Origin: CAWGMT01 sp963823675
GTDB taxonomy: Bacteria > Planctomycetota > Planctomycetia > Isosphaerales > Isosphaeraceae
Direction: 5' to 3'
Assembly (NCBI GenBank): GCA_963823675.1
Contig: CAWGMT010000008.1
Location: 310,001-374,000, forward strand
DNA: 64,000 nt
The notes beneath the pieces were generated by a model. It was not told the origin of the DNA and ran no database searches. It was given only the letters and a program-made list of their open reading frames with translations. The translations under genes were made by a program, and so were the position numbers. How positions within the stretch are numbered: the first letter of the stretch is position 1; every line of letters starts with the position of its first letter. This document shows positions 7,806-16,838 of the stretch, one piece after another.

Positions 7806-8843
7806 TCAGTTTCCCGCGAATTCGGCGGCGAGGAAGGCGGCGACCCTGTCCCAGAGCCTGGCCGCTGCCTCGAAGTCAACCTCCATGGCGCGTACGGTCC
7901 TGGGCGTCTCGACCCGGGCTTTGACGTTCGTGCTCTGGAGGAGCGGAATCTGGGCACTCGGCCCCACCGCGAGCGCCGTTTCGACCTCGGGACTGAGGAG
8001 ATGATCGGCCAGCGCTTCCGCCTCTTTTTGATGTGGGCAGCCCTTGATGATGGCCAGCGTGTTCGGAATAAAAAGAGTACCGATCCCATCGGGCTCGCGA
8101 TCGGGGTAGACGATCGCCACGGGACTGCCGGCATCGATCTCACCCATCGCATCGTCGGTGTCGGTCAAGCCCAGGGCGATCTGGCCGGACCCGACGGCCA
8201 CGGCGACCTGCTTGTTCCCCGAGAGCACGTGCACGCCGTTGGCCTTCAAGTCGAGGAAGAATTGTCGTGCCTTCGGTTCGCCCCAGGCGGCGAACAGACA
8301 GGCCGCATGAGTGGCCGTTGTGCCGAAGAGAGGCTTGGCGATGCCGATCTTCCCCTTCCATTTCGGGTCCACCAGATCCTTGATTCCCTTGGGCCGGTCG
8401 GCCTCCGCGACGAGCTTGGTGTTGACAATCAGGATGCGGGCCCGGGCCGCGAAGCCGTACCACGTGCCGTCCTTGGACTTGAAGGTCTCGGGAAGCTCCG
8501 CGGCATGGCCGGGACGAAACGGAGCGAGCAAGCCCCGCTCCTTGAGCCGCAATGTATTCAGGATCTCGTTGTTCCAGAACAGGTCGCAGCGCGGCCGCCG
8601 CGACTCGGCGATGATCAGGTTCGTCAGACCGACCGTTTTCGTGCTCTCGACGTCGAACTTGGGCAGGACGCGGGTTCCGGTCCGTTCGCCATACGCTTTC
8701 AACACCGGCTCGGCGAACTCGCGGTCGAGGGCCGAGTACACGACAACCGTGTCGGCCGCGCGCCCGCTGGCGACCCACACCAAGGACACAACACAGCCAA
8801 GGACGAACCCGCGGCCAATCCCGCTAATCCGTGGTGTTGACAT
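7806..8843 (-). CDS. Periplasmic solute-binding protein, iron(III)-type ABC transporter family
   Basis: 345 residues from the ATG at 8843, which has GGAGG six bases upstream; an in-frame start 24 bases earlier has none. A signal peptide (GFVLGCVVSLVWVASGRAAD) precedes TVVVYSALDREFAEPVLKAY, the opening strand of the AfuA/FutA-like binding proteins. Other marks: CDLFWNNEILNTLRL, WYGFAARARILIVNT, PKWKGKIGIAKPLFGTTATH and IALGLTDTDDAMGEID. Bound ligand is probably ferric iron or a small anion. No permease or ATPase gene is adjacent, so it is an orphan here. The following gene, 23 bp away, is a secreted lectin-like protein. Confidence 0.82.
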   Translation of the reverse strand: MSTPRISGIGRGFVLGCVVSLVWVASGRAADTVVVYSALDREFAEPVLKAYGERTGTRVLPKFDVESTKTVGLTNLIIAESRRPRCDLFWNNEILNTLRLKERGLLAPFRPGHAAELPETFKSKDGTWYGFAARARILIVNTKLVAEADRPKGIKDLVDPKWKGKIGIAKPLFGTTATHAACLFAAWGEPKARQFFLDLKANGVHVLSGNKQVAVAVGSGQIALGLTDTDDAMGEIDAGSPVAIVYPDREPDGIGTLFIPNTLAIIKGCPHQKEAEALADHLLSPEVETALAVGPSAQIPLLQSTNVKARVETPRTVRAMEVDFEAAARLWDRVAAFLAAEFAGN

Positions 8844-8867
8844 CGTTTGCCTCCGAATCGCAAACAA

Positions 8868-9976
8868 AAGGCCTCCGCAGAAAAGTCTATGACACTCGTC
8901 GGATAATTTTCAACCCGGTCAGAAAAATCGAAAGCGCGTCGCGGCCAGGGTCCTTGCAGCTCACCGCGCATTTGTTCGTTTTGCAGCACCCGCGCGATGA
9001 TTGTAGGACGGATTGGCAATCCGTCCCGCTGAATTTGGATCTGCCGCTCGCTTGAGTGGCCCAGGCAGCGCGAAGCCTGGAGGACGCAACACCGGCCGGG
9101 GGCAAGGGTTCGGTGAAAGGGCGAGCTGGGCTTGCTCGCTCTCGCGATCTTTTCCGGGAATGGTAGTAAATGAGAGCCAGTGAGAGGATTCCGCTGGTTT
9201 TTTTCGGTTTTGGCCCCCCACGGTGCGCAGCCCCGGGCCGAGGAGATGGCCGGCACGCCCTTGAGGGGCAAGGAAGGGGGGATTGGATCTAAACCACGAC
9301 TAGCGCAAATCTTACGAATGGGAGAGCCGTCTTCTGCGTATCGCCCCACGACCTCGTCAATGACAGGTCGTGACAGTCACTGGATCATCCAGCCGTCCGT
9401 CTGGATTCGTTAGAAGTGTTCCCCTAGGCTGATCCAACCTTGGGTTTGACAGCAAGAATGCCATACCGTGGTTTATCCCGCTTCTGTTTTTGTTACGGGC
9501 GCGATGTGGCGTGGTGATCGGCGCGGGTCTCCTGACCCCGCCGGAGAGCCTGACCGAAGGTCTCCCGCCTCACCGCAGGGCTTGGGCTTCATCGGCGTTC
9601 GTGCTGTCAAAGCACACTCCGAAGGACGGAGACCTTCCGTCCGCCGTTCGTGCGGGGTCAGGAGACCCGCGCACAACAAATCCCTGCGGAGCGTAGCAAA
9701 GGTGCATACTTCCTATTTTCCCTATATACAATAATGCGCTGATTTTCAGATTTCATGAAAGCGCGCATGCCGTTTGGTGCCCAAAACCTGGACGGATCAT
9801 TCGGTGCAGACTGGACTTAAAATTTTTCTCCGGATTTTTTTGGGCGTTCACTGTTTGCAAAGGAAACGACGCCTGCACACGGTGGAGCAGCGGCAAGTTG
9901 TGCGGGCGATATCGGATGTGTGTTTCATTCCGAATCCAATGAGCAGGTGATCTGCACCGGTTGCAACTAGGAGACA
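8868..9976. other. Intergenic region, no supported gene
   Basis: About 1.1 kb between the solute-binding protein gene and a Uma2-like remnant. It contains a short palindrome GACGGATTGGCAATCCGTC near 9010 and the long hairpin at 9521-9672. The reading frames have no family signature and the AT-rich part around 9690-9860 has no start with a ribosome site. Possibly degraded sequence or repeats. Confidence 0.5.
9521..9672. repeat. Long inverted repeat (hairpin, about 150 bp)
   Basis: The 20-base arm GCGCGGGTCTCCTGACCCCG at 9521-9540 is matched perfectly by its reverse complement at 9653-9672. A second inner pair (AAGGTCTCC near 9559 and GGAGACCTT near 9629) extends the symmetry. Likely a miniature palindromic repeat element. 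No gene inside is supported. Confidence 0.75.
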
Positions 9977-10250
9977 CAGCACCTGGAGCTGATCGGCCAC
10001 CGGTACGCGCCGGCCGTCTACGAGCGGATCGTGCCGGATTCCCGGGGCTGGATCCGCTGGGGATCTGGCCCGGGGTGGTGCAAGACCCGCGGCTGGGCTG
10101 TGACCGCCTCCCCTGTTTCGAGGCGGAGACCGGGGCGCAGATCGGAGACTACCAGGCGATCAGCGAGGCGCTGGCGGCAGCCACGGCGGCCCAAGCTCAG
10201 GCCGTGCCGAAGACACGAGTTAGCCGGCAGGTTAGCGCCCTCGGCCGGGC
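9977..10250 (+). pseudogene. Remnant of a Uma2-family (DUF820) endonuclease C-terminus
   Basis: Two frames together read like the end of a Uma2 protein. HLELIGHRYAPAVYERIVPD in one frame is followed after an indel by LDPLGIWPGVVQDPRLGCDRL, CFEAETGAQIGDYQ and an Ala/Glu-rich helix AISEALAAATAAQAQA. Uma2 proteins typically end with Y-P linked strands, a surface strand around LGLWL, a D-x-TG turn and a long charged helix. No N-terminal PD-(D/E)XK core is present upstream, so this is a truncated and frameshifted remnant. The assignment rests on pattern only. Confidence 0.4.
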
Positions 10251-10280
10251 CGGACCGACGACTGACCATCACTCGGTGAT

Positions 10281-10451
10281 CTAACGTTCTGCATTATTCG
10301 TTGGATTCGTTGGATTCGTGGTTGAGTTCTCCAACCTGTTGTGTGCGCGTGCCCCGGGTTGCCAATCCCCCAAAAGGAACCGAGCCCATTCCGCGAGTAA
10401 CTCGGCCACATCGGGTGCGTCCGGATCGCCGTTCTGGATGACGTGTGGCAT
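10281..10451 (-). pseudogene. Truncated copy of a GNAT gene start
   Basis: An ATG at 10451 opens MPHVIQNGDPDAPDVAELLA, matching the start of the intact GNAT protein encoded at 23589-24080 (MQYVIHNGDPGAPDLAELPA). It then leaves homology after about 24 residues and stops at 10281 within ESN/TNP-like simple sequence. The similarity continues upstream of the start in the non-coding leader, so leader and first codons were copied together (see the repeat at 10392-10516). Confidence 0.5.
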
Positions 10452-10516
10452 TCAGCGTCTCGCAGAAGATCGTAAGTTTTGCGGGGAAAGCTGCACCGTG
10501 TTCTTCCGGCTGCGAG
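10392..10516 (-). repeat. Dispersed 125-bp repeat, copy 1 (GNAT leader plus start)
   Basis: This stretch aligns without gaps to 24021-24145, with differences at scattered positions only. In both copies the segment covers the first codons of a GNAT reading frame and about 65 bp upstream of it. It lies 60 bp from the left end of the IS21-like element. Confidence 0.7.
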
Positions 10517-10576
10517 ACGGGGATTTGCTCCCCTTCCGTGTCCTTCGGTCCCTTCCGTGTCAGTAACAATCAGCGA

Positions 10577-10608
10577 GGGTACCACTCTTTCAGTGAGCCG
10601 GGTACCAC
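10577..10608 (+). repeat. Left terminal inverted repeat of the IS21-like element
   Basis: GGGTACCAC at 10577-10585 and again at 10600-10608. The reverse complement of 14930-14961 matches both nonamers at the same spacing and several bases between them. Confidence 0.8.
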
Positions 10609-10796
10609 GCTGTAATCTGTGGGTTTCAGTTGGCTGGTACCCGTCCGTGTAGCTTGGACGCGCGGGCAAATGGCCGTAAACTTGGATGGCGGGGTGCGAC
10701 CAAGACCAATAGAGGGTCGTGATCAAGAAAGGCGCCTCGGAGCGGAGGTAAGAAGCTCCGCGTCCGAGGCTTGGCCGGCGGAAGTTCGCAGCTTCC

Positions 10797-11405
10797 TTGG
10801 GCCCACATCAAGCTTGCCGCAAGACTGGGGCCAGTCAAGGGGCACGTCGGCGTCGGCCGCGGCCTCGGCAGAGACCATGCCTACTCAAGGGATGCGAGAA
10901 GGACTTTCGTCCCACCCATCCCCAAGCCAGATACTGTAGCCCGGAGTGCCGCGCCGCCGCTCGTCGCTGGCGACGCCGGCGTGCCAGCCGACAGTATCGG
11001 CAAACCAGCAACGGTCGGGAAAAACGCCAAGCTCAGAGCCGGCAGTACCGGTCTCGTCGCGCCGAGCGCCTGCGGGCAGCGGCCGCTCAGGCGAGCCTCT
11101 CCTCGACGCCCGATACAACGTGCGAGGCTGTGGTACCGCCGCGCGAGGGCCAGCGCGCAGCAGCAGGTGCCGATTTTTCTAGCTGCGACCGTCCGGGGTG
11201 CGAAGTCCATTTCGCGCTCTCCAGTCGCAGCCCTTGCCAGCGATTTTGCAGCGCTTCTTGCCGCCAGGCTTTGCGCCGAGTGATCGAACGGGAACGGCGG
11301 TGGCGAAAGCTGCGCCTCTCAAGCTCGGCGGCACAACGCGGAGCACCGCTCTCGCGGGCCGTGAGTTGGTTGAGCCGTATGGTCCGCGACCGCACGGCGG
11401 GATAG
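10797..11405 (+). CDS. Cys-rich double zinc-finger protein in the IS21-like element
   Basis: About 202 residues from a TTG at 10797, the only start after an in-frame stop at 10749; the start is uncertain. Two treble-clef-like fingers are visible: CLLKGCEKDFRPTHPQARYC followed by SPECRAAARRW (about residues 28-60) and CDRPGCEVHFALSSRSPCQ with RFCSASCRQALRR (about 130-165). Each is followed by an Arg-rich helix, as expected for nucleic-acid binding. Arg content is very high between them. It is the first gene of the element and runs toward the ParB-like gene 100 bp further on. Function unknown; a DNA-binding accessory or regulator of transposition is an inference from position. Confidence 0.6.
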   Translation: MGPHQACRKTGASQGARRRRPRPRQRPCLLKGCEKDFRPTHPQARYCSPECRAAARRWRRRRASRQYRQTSNGREKRQAQSRQYRSRRAERLRAAAAQASLSSTPDTTCEAVVPPREGQRAAAGADFSSCDRPGCEVHFALSSRSPCQRFCSASCRQALRRVIERERRWRKLRLSSSAAQRGAPLSRAVSWLSRMVRDRTAG

Positions 11406-11506
11406 TTATTAATCGCCCCCAGAAGGAGGAAGGAGCGGGACGGCTTCCGAGTCCCCTCGGCGCCCCCCGTTTCCTTTCTCCGATTCCCCACATCGGAGAC
11501 AGGGCG

Positions 11507-12424
11507 ATGAATCCGTGCACAGTCGGTCAGGTATGTCCCGTGCGGCTGGACGAGTTGGGAGATCAGTTTCGCCGCTACCGGCTGCGGCTGCCGCAGGCGG
11601 TTCAGGCGATGGCGCAATCGCTGCGCCGCTGGGGCCAGTGTGCGCCGATCGTGGCGACGTTGCGGGAAGAGAGACCGCAGGTGCTCGATGGCTTTACCCG
11701 CTGGGAGGCCGCTGGGCAGGTCCGTGGAATGACGACCCTGTTGGTACGGCTGATTGACGTTGACGACCGCCGGGCCAAGGCGGCCATTTATGGTCTGAAC
11801 CAAACCGGCCGGCGGCCGCACGAGCTGGAAGAAGCGTGGATCGTGCGGGCGTTGGTGCGTGAGGACGGGCTGTCCCAGCCCGAGGTCGCCGAGCTCTTGG
11901 GCCGCCACAAGAGCTGGGTCTGCCGGCGCCTGGCGCTGTTGGAGAAGCTCAGCACCGACGTGCGTCAGGACCTGGAAGTAGGGCTGCTCAGTGCGACCGC
12001 GGCCCGGGAGATCGCCCGGTTGCCCGCGGGCAACCAATCGGAAGTGGTGGATGTAACGCGGCGCGAGGCGCTCAGCGGCGAGGAGCTCAGGGGTGTGGTT
12101 CGCCTCTTGTTGGAGTCGGTGACGGCGGAGCAAAAGATGTTCGTGCTGACCAAGCCGCGGGAGGCACTGGGGCATGTCGGTGACGTGGAGCCGAAAGGCT
12201 GGGACCCCCGGTTGAGTGTGCGCGGCAATCGCATCAGCAAGCAGTTGGCGGTGCTTTTGGACCGCCTGGCGTGGGTGGAGAACTTTCTGGATTGTCATGG
12301 CTGGACGTCGCTGACAGCGGCTGACCGTCTGGTCCTGGGCCCCATTTTTCAGCGGCTTTCCCGTGACGCGAAGTGCGTGGCGGAGGGAGCCGGCGACTTG
12401 GCCGTGGAGATGCAAAACCGATGA
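11507..12424 (+). CDS. ParB-like nuclease-fold protein in the IS21-like element
   Basis: 305 residues from the ATG at 11507, preceded by GGAGACAGGG. The N-terminal half fits the ParB/Spo0J fold: VRLDELGDQFRRYR, then MAQSLRRWGQCAPIV, VLDGFTRWEAAGQVRG at the place of the nucleotide-binding GERR-type motif, and VRLIDVDDRRAKAAIYGLN. A helix-turn-helix follows: LSQPEVAELLGRHKSWVCRR at about 125-145, as in ParB/KorB proteins. The last 100 residues are less conserved. Its TGA stop overlaps the istA ATG (ATGA), so translation is probably coupled to the transposase. It could bind the element ends or direct target choice; that role is inferred. Confidence 0.75.
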   Translation: MNPCTVGQVCPVRLDELGDQFRRYRLRLPQAVQAMAQSLRRWGQCAPIVATLREERPQVLDGFTRWEAAGQVRGMTTLLVRLIDVDDRRAKAAIYGLNQTGRRPHELEEAWIVRALVREDGLSQPEVAELLGRHKSWVCRRLALLEKLSTDVRQDLEVGLLSATAAREIARLPAGNQSEVVDVTRREALSGEELRGVVRLLLESVTAEQKMFVLTKPREALGHVGDVEPKGWDPRLSVRGNRISKQLAVLLDRLAWVENFLDCHGWTSLTAADRLVLGPIFQRLSRDAKCVAEGAGDLAVEMQNR

Positions 12425-14022
12425 ACGACGCCCTGATTCACGAGATCGTGGTCCGCTTCCGCGGCGGTGCTTCGATGCGGCGGATCGCCCAGAGCCTGCA
12501 CATCAGCCGCCGCACGGTCAAGCGAGCCCTGGACCATATCGAGCTGGTCCGCGGCGCTGGTTGCAAGTCGGGACCAGCCCAGCCCAGAACGCAGCGAGGC
12601 AGTCAGGTTGACGCCCACGTGGGGGCAATCACCGACCTGCTGGCCCGATACCCCGACATCACGACGCAACGAATCCACGAGGAGTTGCGCCGGCTCGGTT
12701 ACCAGGGGAGCTACTCGCTTTTAAACCAACGGGTGCGCGAGCTGCGCCCCCGCCCCGTCATCCAGCCCGTGCGGCGGTTCGAGACTGCGCCGGGAGAGCA
12801 GGCGCAGATGGATTACTCCACCTACGACATCGACTTCACAAGCGAAGGGCGCCGCCGGGTTCACGCCTTCAGCTATGTGCTGGGCTACTCGCGCCGGCAG
12901 TACCTGCACTTCGTCGAGAGCCAGGACTTCGCCACGACCATCCGGCAGCATGTCCGTGCGTTCGAGCACCTGGGCGGAGTCGCGGCGACTTGTCTTTATG
13001 ACAACATGAAAGTCGTGGTGACTGGCTACGACGGCGGCGAGCCGATCTATAACACGCGGTTTCTGGGATTCGCGGCCCATTATGGATTTCGCCCGATCGC
13101 CTGCCGGGTGCGACGGCCCCAAACCAAGGGAAAGGTGGAAAGGCCCTTTGGATATGCGGAATCCAGCTTGTTGGGCGGCCGTGATTTCCATTCCCTGGAG
13201 CACTTGAACGAAACGACCGCTTGGTGGCTGGCCGAAGTCGCCGATGTGCGCCTCCATCGTGAGACCAAGGCACGCCCGTTGGATCGGCACGCCCAAGAAC
13301 AGCCCCACCTGATCCCGCTGCCGGCGCAGCCTTTCGACACCGCCGAGGTCGTCTACCGAACCGTTGACGCCGACGGCTTCGTGGTCCACCGCGCCAACTT
13401 CTATGGCGCACCGTGGTATCTGATCGGACATCCGGTCGTGGTGCGAACGACCGAAGACGAGCTCATCATCCACGACCAAGCGTTCGTCTTGGCAGTGCGC
13501 CACCGGTTACTTCCGAGAACGGTGACTGGCCAGCGGAGTGACTGCAAAGACCGTGAGCCGCCCCGTGATCCACAACGCCGCTCTCAACAGTTGGCCGAGC
13601 GATTCGCGGAGCTCGGCCCAATCGGCAGTCGCTTCCTCGAGGGCCTGCTGAGTTGTAGCCGATACGGCAAGAACCAGGCGGAACGCGTGCTTGTGCTCAG
13701 TGCCGCCTACCCGCGTCATGATGTGCTCTCGGCACTGGAGCGGGCCGTGCGCGATGGGGCCTTCTCCCTGGCGGCCGTCCAACGCATCCTGGCGGCGCGG
13801 AGCCAACCCAAGACACCGCTGGACGCGCTGGCGGAGGAGCATCGGTCCTACCTGGACGGCCTTCTCGATAGCGACCCGGCACCTCCCCGACCCACCTCTG
13901 ACTATCAAGACCTGTTGCGCGAGGAACCCGACAATGGCGGATCGATCGTGCCCCCCTGGGAAGAGATCCCCGAAGAACCCCAACCCGACGACCGCGACGG
14001 TGACTCCGCGGAGCCTGCATGA
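12421..14022 (+). CDS. istA: IS21-family transposase, IstA-type
   Basis: 533 residues from the ATG at 12421 that overlaps the ParB-like stop. Residues 1-45 are a helix-turn-helix (SMRRIAQSLHISRRTVKRAL). The rve integrase core has the DDE residues: GEQAQMDYSTYD (first Asp, normally in a Q-x-DW context), CLYDNMKVVV (second Asp) and KGKVERPFGYAES (Glu). The C-terminal region has the beta-barrel-like segment VVYRTVDADGFVVHRANFYG and a long acidic tail (EEIPEEPQPDDRDGD). The protein cuts and joins element ends with IstB. Length is normal for IS21 IstA and the frame is intact. Confidence 0.9.
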   Translation: MNDALIHEIVVRFRGGASMRRIAQSLHISRRTVKRALDHIELVRGAGCKSGPAQPRTQRGSQVDAHVGAITDLLARYPDITTQRIHEELRRLGYQGSYSLLNQRVRELRPRPVIQPVRRFETAPGEQAQMDYSTYDIDFTSEGRRRVHAFSYVLGYSRRQYLHFVESQDFATTIRQHVRAFEHLGGVAATCLYDNMKVVVTGYDGGEPIYNTRFLGFAAHYGFRPIACRVRRPQTKGKVERPFGYAESSLLGGRDFHSLEHLNETTAWWLAEVADVRLHRETKARPLDRHAQEQPHLIPLPAQPFDTAEVVYRTVDADGFVVHRANFYGAPWYLIGHPVVVRTTEDELIIHDQAFVLAVRHRLLPRTVTGQRSDCKDREPPRDPQRRSQQLAERFAELGPIGSRFLEGLLSCSRYGKNQAERVLVLSAAYPRHDVLSALERAVRDGAFSLAAVQRILAARSQPKTPLDALAEEHRSYLDGLLDSDPAPPRPTSDYQDLLREEPDNGGSIVPPWEEIPEEPQPDDRDGDSAEPA

Positions 14023-14791
14023 CGACGTCACAGCTGCGCTGCGAACTCTGGGCGTCGCGGTGACACCGGCCATGCTCGACGCGGCCCTCTCGGCGGCGGA
14101 GCGGGAATTACTGAGCCACCTGGCGTTCCTCCATCGCCTGCTGGCGGAGCCTGCCGAGAATCGTAGGCAGCGGGCAGTTGACCGGCGGATTCGTGCGGCC
14201 AAGTTCCGCGAACTGACCACCCTGGAAGGTTTTGACTGGGCGTTCAATGCCAAGGGGATCGATCGGCGGACGATCGAGCAACTGGCCACGTGTGACTTCG
14301 TGCGCCGCCGCGAGAACGTTGTCCTGGTGGGTCAAAGTGGCCTGGGCAAGACTCGGATTCTCCAAGCGATCGGCCGGGCCGCGTGCGTGCTGGGTTATCA
14401 CGTCCGTTATGCGACCAGCGCCAAGCTGCTCCAGGAATTTACGGCGGCGATGGCCGACGGGACCTTTGCTCGGACGCTCAATGCTTACGCGCGATTGGAC
14501 CTGTTGCTGATCGACGAGTTTGGTTTCGACCGTTTGGAGCGTGAAGTCCAGGCTCAGGCCAGCACGGTTTACTATCGTCTGCTCGATGCCCGCACTGGCC
14601 GACGTTCGACTGCGTTGGCGACCAATATCGACTTCAAAGCCTGGGCTGACTATCTCGCCGATCCGCCGTTAGCGACCGCGTTTCTGGACCGATTGGTCGA
14701 TGGCGCCGTGATCTTGAAGCTTACTGGTCGTTCCTACCGCGCCTCTCGCTCTCGGCCCGTTTTCGGGACCAATGAGGCCGACCGAACTTAA
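14000..14791 (+). CDS. istB: IS21-family helper ATPase, IstB-type
   Basis: 263 residues if translation starts at the GTG at 14000, which overlaps the end of istA by 23 bases; no ATG occurs in frame until residue 25. Walker A is GQSGLGKTRIL (usual form GxxGxGKT), Walker B LLLIDEFGFD, and sensor-like LATNIDFKAWADYLADPPL precedes the DRLVDGAVILKLTGRSYR ending that is typical of IstB/DnaA-like AAA+ ATPases. It assembles on target DNA and activates IstA. The gene ends 139 bases before the right terminal repeat. Confidence 0.88.
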   Translation: MTPRSLHDDVTAALRTLGVAVTPAMLDAALSAAERELLSHLAFLHRLLAEPAENRRQRAVDRRIRAAKFRELTTLEGFDWAFNAKGIDRRTIEQLATCDFVRRRENVVLVGQSGLGKTRILQAIGRAACVLGYHVRYATSAKLLQEFTAAMADGTFARTLNAYARLDLLLIDEFGFDRLEREVQAQASTVYYRLLDARTGRRSTALATNIDFKAWADYLADPPLATAFLDRLVDGAVILKLTGRSYRASRSRPVFGTNEADRT

Positions 14792-14905
14792 GCGATCTGT
14801 CACCGCGACGATCGCCCTGCCTGCTGCCTCCCGCCCCGATTGTCCGCCGGCCGCGACGGAGTTGCGACCGCACAGGAATCGTCATCTTCACTCCAATCCA
14901 GCCAA

Positions 14906-16838
14906 TCACACCGCGCCGCAACCGCTCAGGTGGTACCCGGTGGTCTCCGAAAGTGGTACCCTTTCTGGTTGCAAACGACAGGCATCGAGCAGCTTGCCAC
15001 AGTGCTCGACGGCGCGGTCGCCCTCGCCGACCTGCGCGGCGATTGCGGGCACGTTCAGCAGCGGAAAAGCCGTGCGCATGCGGTCGACGATCGGCTGCGC
15101 CGCGGCGTCGAGCTCTTGGAGCCGCTGGGCTCGGATCGCGCCTTGCTCTTCTTGCGCCTGCTTCGCCGCGGCGTGACCCGCCTCGCTCAGCTTCAGGCGG
15201 CCCGCCTCGTCCCGGATCCCCCCGGCCATTCGCGTCGCGACGATCACGGCTTTGTCGCGGCTTTGGTCGGCTTCGAGATACGCCTTCAGCGCCTCTTGGT
15301 ACTGTGGCAGCCCCTCGAGCATGCGTGCGCGGGCCGCGCGAAGACCGTCTTCGGTTTGTGACGCCTCGATCGGTTGCGAGAGGTCGAGCGGCCCGAGAAA
15401 GACTGGGTACTCGCTGGAGACGTCGCCCTGCAGATAACGGCGCATGGCCCTGTGCCCTTCAAGCCGCTCTGCCTGCTCAGCGACGAGGCGGGCCGTCGGA
15501 ATCAGGTTCTTCGGCTCGACCCCGGGTCCGATCACGTTCTTGTAGAACTCCATCGTCACTTCGCGCGCGATGCGGTCGTAGTCGTGGAACAAAACGGTCG
15601 CGGGGGCCTCGATCTGGAACAGACCCACGGCCTGCTCGCGTGCGGCGCTTGCGATGCGATCGCGGTTCGCCGGGTGCGTGGCGAACGCCTTGGTGATCTC
15701 CTCGGCGCTTGACTTGCGAACAGCCGCAAGGACCGCGGACTGCGCCTGCTGAAGCTCGCCGACGTTCTCCAGGATCAATCGCGGCAGGTCGTCGGCCAAG
15801 CGGTTCGCCTGCCACGATTGGCCGAGGTCGGAATGCGCACCCTGGCTGGCCAGCGAAAGCACGAGAAGCCGGTTGACGGTTTGCGCGAACGTCTCGCTCC
15901 CGGCGACGCGCGCTTCGTACCGGTCGGCGTCGTACTCCATTTGACGAAGCATGAAACAGCTCACAAAGTGACCGGCCCACATCAGTGCCCAAAGCACGCG
16001 GTGCGCGAGCCAGACGAGAAGCTGACAAGCCCACATCACGAGAATCAGCTCGCGAGCTGCCTGGGCCGTCCAATCGGCGAGCTGCTGGTCCCACGCATCG
16101 CGTTCGTAGACGACCCGCGCGAACCAAGCGTTAACCGAGCGGATCACGTACGTCACTCGCATGCCGCTGCCTTGGGCAAAGTGGCCGAACTCGTGCGCCA
16201 GTACGCCGGTGAGCTGGCGGAGCGTCATTCCCGAAACCAGTGGCAAGCCGATCGTCAGGACCATGTCGTGGCCGATCATGCTGAGGAAGCCGCGCCGGAA
16301 GCTCGCCGAGGCGTTGACCTGCGAATCCAAATCGATTCGCCTCGGTACCGGCGCTCGGACGGTGCGGCACAACCGTTCCACGAATTGAAATACTCGAGGC
16401 TGGGTGGCCGGATCGAGCGAGTAGCGCGGCCCGTCCTTCGGGCGCGGAGCGAAGAGCGGCTTGATCATGAACACGATCGCCGTAATTCCCGCCACGATCG
16501 GAGTGAAGTAAAATAAGAGCGAGCCCCTGCTGCCGCGTGACCCGCGCGGACGTAAGGATGCCTGTGTCGTTCGTCGCGTGAAACCACACGCCATACGCGA
16601 TCAGCCCGATCAGGCCGAGGTAGACAAGCGGCAGCAGAACCATCATCGCCATGACGAGAGCGAGACCGATCCGATACAGCGGTGAGATCCGGTTCGGCTC
16701 GAGGCATGCGTTCTCGAACGGCGCAAACAGTTCTTGATCGGTTAGTTGACCGTTCGCGGCCAACCCGTCCGAAAGACCGTCACGCGCCTCGTGGGCTAAG
16801 CTCGTCGCGGGCTCAGTCGCGGATTGGATCTTGCTCAC
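14906..16838 (-). pseudogene. M48-type membrane metalloprotease, frameshifted and cut by the IS21-like element
   Basis: The N-terminal part reads from a GTG at 16838 (after AAGGACC) through two hydrophobic segments to about 16515. The frame then shifts by one base next to a G4 run and continues with LLFYFTPIVAGITAIVF to the end. The zinc site HEFGHFAQGSGM and a downstream EYDADRYEA place it in the M48 (HtpX/Ste24-like) peptidases, which cleave membrane or misfolded proteins. The C-terminal part is a long charged helical region. The last 17 codons are encoded by the IS terminal repeat, so the natural C-terminus is missing. No continuation is found on the other side of the element. Confidence 0.7.
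14930..14961 (-). repeat. Right terminal inverted repeat of the IS21-like element
   Basis: GTGGTACCC at 14930-14938 and at 14953-14961, mirror image of the left end. The reverse complement aligns to 10577-10608 over all 32 bases with mismatches confined to the middle. Confidence 0.8.

Larger units (their letters stand above)
10577..14961 (+). mobile_element. IS21-like element with zinc-finger and ParB-like passenger genes
   Basis: A 4,385-bp unit bounded by 32-base imperfect inverted repeats (10577-10608 and 14930-14961). Each end contains GGGTACCAC twice, 23 bases apart, the double-repeat arrangement usual for IS21 ends. Inside, all on the plus strand, are a Cys-rich protein, a ParB-like protein, an IstA-type DDE transposase and an IstB-type ATPase, the last three with overlapping or touching frames. 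The transposase pair has open frames and intact motifs, so it may be active. I see no obvious target duplication. The right end lies in an M48 protease gene. Confidence 0.8.

Noticed and set aside
9753..9977. 74-residue minus-strand frame
   Set aside because: Mixed composition, no start signal, lies in AT-richer non-coding sequence.
10577..14961. Target-site duplication for the IS21-like element
   Set aside because: Flanks AATCAGCGA (left) and TTTCTGGTT (right) do not match; none can be claimed.
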